The notes under the pieces are model-generated. The model was not told the origin of the DNA. It saw only the letters and a program-made list of their open reading frames with translations, and did no database searches. A program made the translations under genes and the position numbers. From assembly GCA_003135315.1 (NCBI GenBank), contig PLBD01000348.1, forward strand, positions 247-8,567: a stretch of 8,321 nucleotides of DNA, written 5' to 3'. Shown here one piece after another: positions 6,322 through 8,321 of the stretch. This DNA is from Acidobacteriaceae bacterium. Its GTDB lineage: Bacteria > Acidobacteriota > Terriglobia > Terriglobales > Acidobacteriaceae. Every line of letters starts with the position of its first letter. The stretch's first letter is position 1.

Positions 6322-6422
6322 TGAGGGTACACGTCCCTGCCCCTGCGATTCTTGAAACAGGCCTGGTCGCAAGCGCGGCGTGTTTTCCCTTTGCACGATA
6401 CGATGGAGCTGGAGCATAGCGA

Positions 6423-7316
6423 GTGCGCATCGTCAGCATTGGAGAAATTCTGTGGGACGTCATCGGCCCGGCCGAGTATCTCGGCGGAGCTCCCCTGAAC
6501 TTTGCCGCCCACGCGCACAAGCTGGGACACGAAGTCGTGCTGGTCAGCGCCGTGGGTGACGACGAGCGCGGCCATCGCGCCCTCCATGATTTGCAGCAAT
6601 GCGGCGTTTCGGCGGAGTTCGTGCAGCTTCGGCGCGGTAAGCGCACGGGCACGGCCGAGGTCGAACTCGGCCCCGACGGCAAGCCGATGTTCCACATTGT
6701 GCGCCCGGCCGCCTACGACTTCGTGCATCTCACCCGGCCGCAGATACGGCGTCTTGTGGAGTGGCAGCCGCAGTGGATTTACTTCGGCACGCTCTACCAC
6801 ACCTCGAAGCGGGCGCTGGATTCCACCTTGCGCCTGCTGGCCGAAATACCTGCCGCCCAGGGCTTTTACGACGTGAACCTGCGCGACGGCAACTGGAACC
6901 TCACCACGGTGGAGCAACTCGCATCCCACGCCAGCGTGATCAAGCTCAGCGACAGCGAGGCCGAGTTCCTCGACGCCTCCCTGAACGCCGATGGCAACGA
7001 AGGCTCGGTGGAGCATTTCTGCCGGCGCTGGAGCGATCAATACCATTGCAAGACGATTTGCGTGACCTTCGGCGAACGCGGTTGCGGTATCTATAAGGAC
7101 GGGGCCTACACCGAGATTCCCGGCTGCAAGGTCGAGGTCTCTGACACCGTCGGCGCGGGCGACGCCTTCGCCGCCGCCTTTCTTCATGGTCTCGATCAGG
7201 GCTGGGATGTTGGACGCTGTGGCAAGTTTGCCAACGCCGTGGCTGCGCTCGTAGCCAGCCGTCCCGGCGCAATTCCCCATTGGGATGTGGAAGAAGTGCG
7301 GTCGATGCTCGCTTAG
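6423..7316 (+). CDS. PfkB-family carbohydrate kinase, probably fructokinase-like
   Basis: The product has 297 residues, normal for the ribokinase/PfkB family, which transfers phosphate from ATP to the hydroxymethyl group of a sugar in the cytoplasm. The start is GTG 6423, with GGAG (6411-6414) 8 nt upstream. The N-terminal substrate-binding signature is 'GGAPLNFAAHAHKLGHEV' (21-38) followed by 'VSAVGDDERG' (41-50). 'FYDVNLRDGNW' (148-158) corresponds to the fructokinase 'D.N.R...W' segment, and 'IKLSDSEAEFL' (173-183) to the usual 'K.s..E...L'. 'VTFGERGCGIY' (214-224) is the nucleotide-site strand, and 'DTVGAGDAFAAAFL' (241-254) is PfkB signature 2, with the anion hole and catalytic base Asp247. 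All key residues are present, so it should be active. The substrate is inferred: fructose is likely, another hexose possible. It is transcribed away from the phosphatase gene, with no transporter or sugar-pathway partner in view. Confidence 0.9.
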   Translation: MRIVSIGEILWDVIGPAEYLGGAPLNFAAHAHKLGHEVVLVSAVGDDERGHRALHDLQQCGVSAEFVQLRRGKRTGTAEVELGPDGKPMFHIVRPAAYDFVHLTRPQIRRLVEWQPQWIYFGTLYHTSKRALDSTLRLLAEIPAAQGFYDVNLRDGNWNLTTVEQLASHASVIKLSDSEAEFLDASLNADGNEGSVEHFCRRWSDQYHCKTICVTFGERGCGIYKDGAYTEIPGCKVEVSDTVGAGDAFAAAFLHGLDQGWDVGRCGKFANAVAALVASRPGAIPHWDVEEVRSMLA

Positions 7317-7355
7317 CCGAGTGGTTCTCACGCCGCTCTTCGCGCTGCCAAAATG

Positions 7356-7367
7356 GGGGGTACCCCC
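7356..7367. repeat. GGGGGTACCCCC palindrome downstream of the kinase gene
   Basis: A 12-bp perfect palindrome lies within GGGGGGTACCCCCTCCCC (7355-7372), about 40 nt after the kinase stop. A stem here lacks a T-tract, so I do not call a terminator. I recall similar G-run/TA/C-run motifs as frequent intergenic sequences in acidobacteria; this was not verified. Confidence 0.6.
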
Positions 7368-7381
7368 TCCCCTAATCTGCC

Positions 7382-7469
7382 CGTAAGTTACTGAAAGTAC
7401 GAAAAACCCTCCGTAAGAATTTGAGCCCGTGGGACTTACACGTAAAAACTTGAGCGCGTGGGAGTTACG
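7382..7469 (+). repeat. Short tandem repeat of about 29 bp, two good copies and one degenerate
   Basis: Units starting CGTAA lie at 7382, 7412 and 7441. The second and third (7412-7439, 7441-7468) agree at 24 of 28 positions and share TTGAGC and CGTGGGA. The first keeps only CGTAAG....TGA. The block is bounded by the perfect 8-bp inverted pair GCCCGTAA (7379-7386) and TTACGGGC (7465-7472). It is noncoding and lies in the 457-bp gene-free region 7317-7773; the stretch 7473-7635 in that region shows nothing I can support. Confidence 0.65.
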
Positions 7470-7635
7470 GGCGGAAAAGAGAGCACATTCTAGGGGAGAT
7501 TGAGTTTTGACGGCCGGCGCCTGGCAACGAACTCGCAACTATTACTCCAAAACACAAATAGGGCGGGAGCGCCAGGAGTCAGGCGGATCCTACCCTAACA
7601 GCCGAATCCTAACTCGTTTAAGAAATCCGTCAAGA

Positions 7636-7671
7636 TTACGAAAGTACAATCGCGGTATTGTACTTTCGTAA
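7636..7671. repeat. Perfect inverted repeat, 15-bp arms, 6-nt loop
   Basis: TTACGAAAGTACAAT (7636-7650) is exactly complementary to ATTGTACTTTCGTAA (7657-7671) around CGCGGT. This is the longest perfect hairpin in the window and is AT-richer than its surroundings. No T-tract follows on either strand, so a terminator is unlikely. It lies 102 bp upstream of the TonB-domain gene and could be an operator for a dimeric regulator, an RNA hairpin or a mobile-repeat remnant. A related TTAC-T-GAAAGTAC occurs at 7388-7400. Confidence 0.8.
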
Positions 7672-7755
7672 CCCCGTGGCGTCGCGCGTAACCCGAGATG
7701 CCGATTCCCGATTACTTGTGCTATGGCGATGTTACGCCAGTTGTCCGTGCTGGAA

Positions 7756-7761
7756 TACAAT
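7756..7761 (+). promoter_or_regulatory. -10-like hexamer before the TonB-domain gene
   Basis: TACAAT matches TATAAT in five of six positions and ends 12 nt before ATG 7774, which lacks a Shine-Dalgarno. A convincing -35 is not visible (TTACGC at 7732-7737, spacer 18, is poor). If used, the mRNA would be nearly leaderless. Confidence 0.3.
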
Positions 7762-7773
7762 TCCTACATCGCT

Positions 7774-8241
7774 ATGAAACACAAACTCCTAGTTCTTGCA
7801 GTGCTTGGCCTCATACTGCCCGGACTTGACGGACAGCAGCAGCGGCCCGCACGCGTCTGCGTGCGGCATGTTGTTGTTCCCACCGTATATCCGATTCTTG
7901 CGAGGCAAGCAAGAGTGCAGGGCACTGTCATCGCAAAATTGAAAGTTGCTGCCGATGGGACGGTTACCGATGCCATAGTTGAGTCGCAAGACCCGCTGCT
8001 CGTTGCTCACCCAATTCTGCAAAAGGCAACGCAACAAATAGTGCGGCAATGGACATTCGAGTGCCAAACATGCGCTCCCGGCGTTGGATTCGAGCACGAG
8101 ATTACGTTCAACTACCGACTAGAGGGCGAGGATTCTAAATTCTCAGATACGAGGATTACGATGGAGTTGCCAGACGCGGTCAGCATTGTCGCCCGGCCAC
8201 CAGTCATTGAGGGCGATACCGCCCAAACGAAGAAGAAGTGA
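7774..8241 (+). CDS. Short exported protein with a TonB C-terminal domain
   Basis: The product has 155 residues. An in-frame ATG at 7723 exists, but ATG 7774 gives an N-terminal signal sequence directly (MKHK, hydrophobic 5-18, likely cut near Gly20|Gln21). Residues about 38-115 match the TonB C-terminal fold: 'YPILARQARVQGTV' (39-52), 'LKVAADGTVTDAIV' (56-69) and '..KATQQIVRQWTFEC' (84-97). In TonB this domain contacts TonB boxes of outer-membrane transporters and passes on energy from ExbB/ExbD. Here the usual membrane helix plus long Pro/Lys linker is missing, so the protein is probably free in the periplasm and not a full energy transducer; many acidobacterial proteins look like this. A CxxC (Cys97, Cys100) follows the core tryptophan strand. 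The tail is charged and ends in KKK. TGA is followed at once by TAA. Base composition is lower in GC than in the kinase gene (43% and 52% in two sampled 60-bp stretches against 65%). Confidence 0.8.
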   Translation: MKHKLLVLAVLGLILPGLDGQQQRPARVCVRHVVVPTVYPILARQARVQGTVIAKLKVAADGTVTDAIVESQDPLLVAHPILQKATQQIVRQWTFECQTCAPGVGFEHEITFNYRLEGEDSKFSDTRITMELPDAVSIVARPPVIEGDTAQTKKK

Positions 8242-8253
8242 TAACTGTTGCGA

Positions 8254-8301
8254 ACAGGCGATAGCGCAAGTAACCGTGAAAGCCTGTGACACTTGCGCTA
8301 T
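8254..8301 (+). other. Interlocking inverted repeats after the TonB-domain gene
   Basis: ATAGCGCAAGT (8261-8271) pairs perfectly over 11 bp with ACTTGCGCTAT (8291-8301). ACAGGC (8254-8259) pairs with GCCTGT (8282-8287). The two stems cross each other, so an RNA could fold one or the other, or both as an H-type pseudoknot. There is no T-tract, so this is not a standard terminator. The right arm overlaps the possible next start codon at 8300. Confidence 0.4.
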
Positions 8302-8321
8302 GGCGAGTAGAGTCGAGAACA

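Larger units (their letters stand above)
7714..8306 (+). repeat. 16-bp direct repeat flanking the TonB-domain gene
   Basis: ACTTGTGCTATGGCGA (7714-7729) and ACTTGCGCTATGGCGA (8291-8306) match at 15 of 16 positions and enclose the whole gene, 577 bp apart. Both contain CTATGGCGA with a possible ATG start, so the second copy may be the start of a duplicated or related gene (M-A-S-R-V-E-N... from 8300) cut off by the window end. The repeat could instead be a recombination or insertion footprint. Confidence 0.5.

Noticed and set aside
7355..7372. An intrinsic terminator for the kinase gene at the G-run/C-run palindrome
   Set aside because: The stem is followed by TCCCC, not by a T-tract.
7382..7469. 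A CRISPR-like array
   Set aside because: The units follow each other with about 1 nt between them, there are no unique spacers, only two good copies, and no cas genes nearby.
5283..7538. A 751-codon minus-strand open frame running through the kinase gene into the phosphatase
   Set aside because: Only the part from about 6053 down to 5283 is homologous to a protein. The rest lies antisense to a clear PfkB kinase and across intergenic repeats; it stays open because the sequence is GC-rich.

Overview
This window reads as chromosomal DNA of an acidobacterium (Acidobacteriota, probably the Terriglobia/Koribacter side). The reasons are a fairly GC-rich coding sequence, a Gloeo/Verruco (GloVer) repeat protein, a large secreted protein built from 'PCRxxDTR...GYF' modules and putative-Ig repeats, a secreted family I associate mainly with acidobacteria (DPRYFR / FWPDI motifs), a short secreted TonB C-terminal-domain protein, and intergenic palindromes of the GGCTTTAGCC / GGGGTACCCC kind that I recall from such genomes. 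The assignment comes from recognition only; no search was run.

Layout: (1) 1-171, the 3' end of a GloVer-repeat gene (+). (2) 289-714, a small secreted carboxypeptidase-regulatory-like (Ig-fold) protein (+). (3) 715-1010, a leader region with a good sigma70-type promoter, a hairpin that hides a strong Shine-Dalgarno, and a possible 12-codon leader ORF containing Pro-Pro-Pro. (4) 1011-4142, a 1043-residue secreted multi-repeat protein (+) ending at a clear intrinsic terminator (4179-4206). (5) Two minus-strand genes, 5091-4249 (secreted conserved protein) and 6053-5283 (stand-alone SpoIIE/PP2C phosphatase). (6) 6054-6422, a divergent intergenic region packed with direct repeats, a long imperfect inverted repeat and three small palindromes. 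(7) 6423-7316, a PfkB-family sugar kinase (+). (8) 7317-7773, a gene-free stretch with a GGGGGTACCCCC palindrome, a 29-bp tandem repeat and a perfect 15-bp-arm hairpin. (9) 7774-8241, a small, less GC-rich TonB C-terminal-domain gene (+), flanked by a 16-bp near-perfect direct repeat, followed by a possible pseudoknot and perhaps the first codons of another gene.

The genes do not form one pathway. Genes 1-3 are secreted or surface beta-rich proteins on the plus strand. The phosphatase is a likely signalling enzyme with no partner-switch neighbour in view, and the kinase is ordinary sugar metabolism. Two initiation styles appear: 289, 1011 and 6423 have visible Shine-Dalgarno sequences, whereas 5091(-), 6053(-) and 7774(+) have none and instead carry a -10-like hexamer 12-15 nt before the start codon. 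No defence system, CRISPR array, transposase, rRNA or tRNA was seen. The observations most worth checking are the leader hairpin/mini-ORF, the Asp-to-Arg change in the phosphatase metal motif, the repeat-packed intergenic regions, and the directly repeated flanks of the TonB-domain gene.
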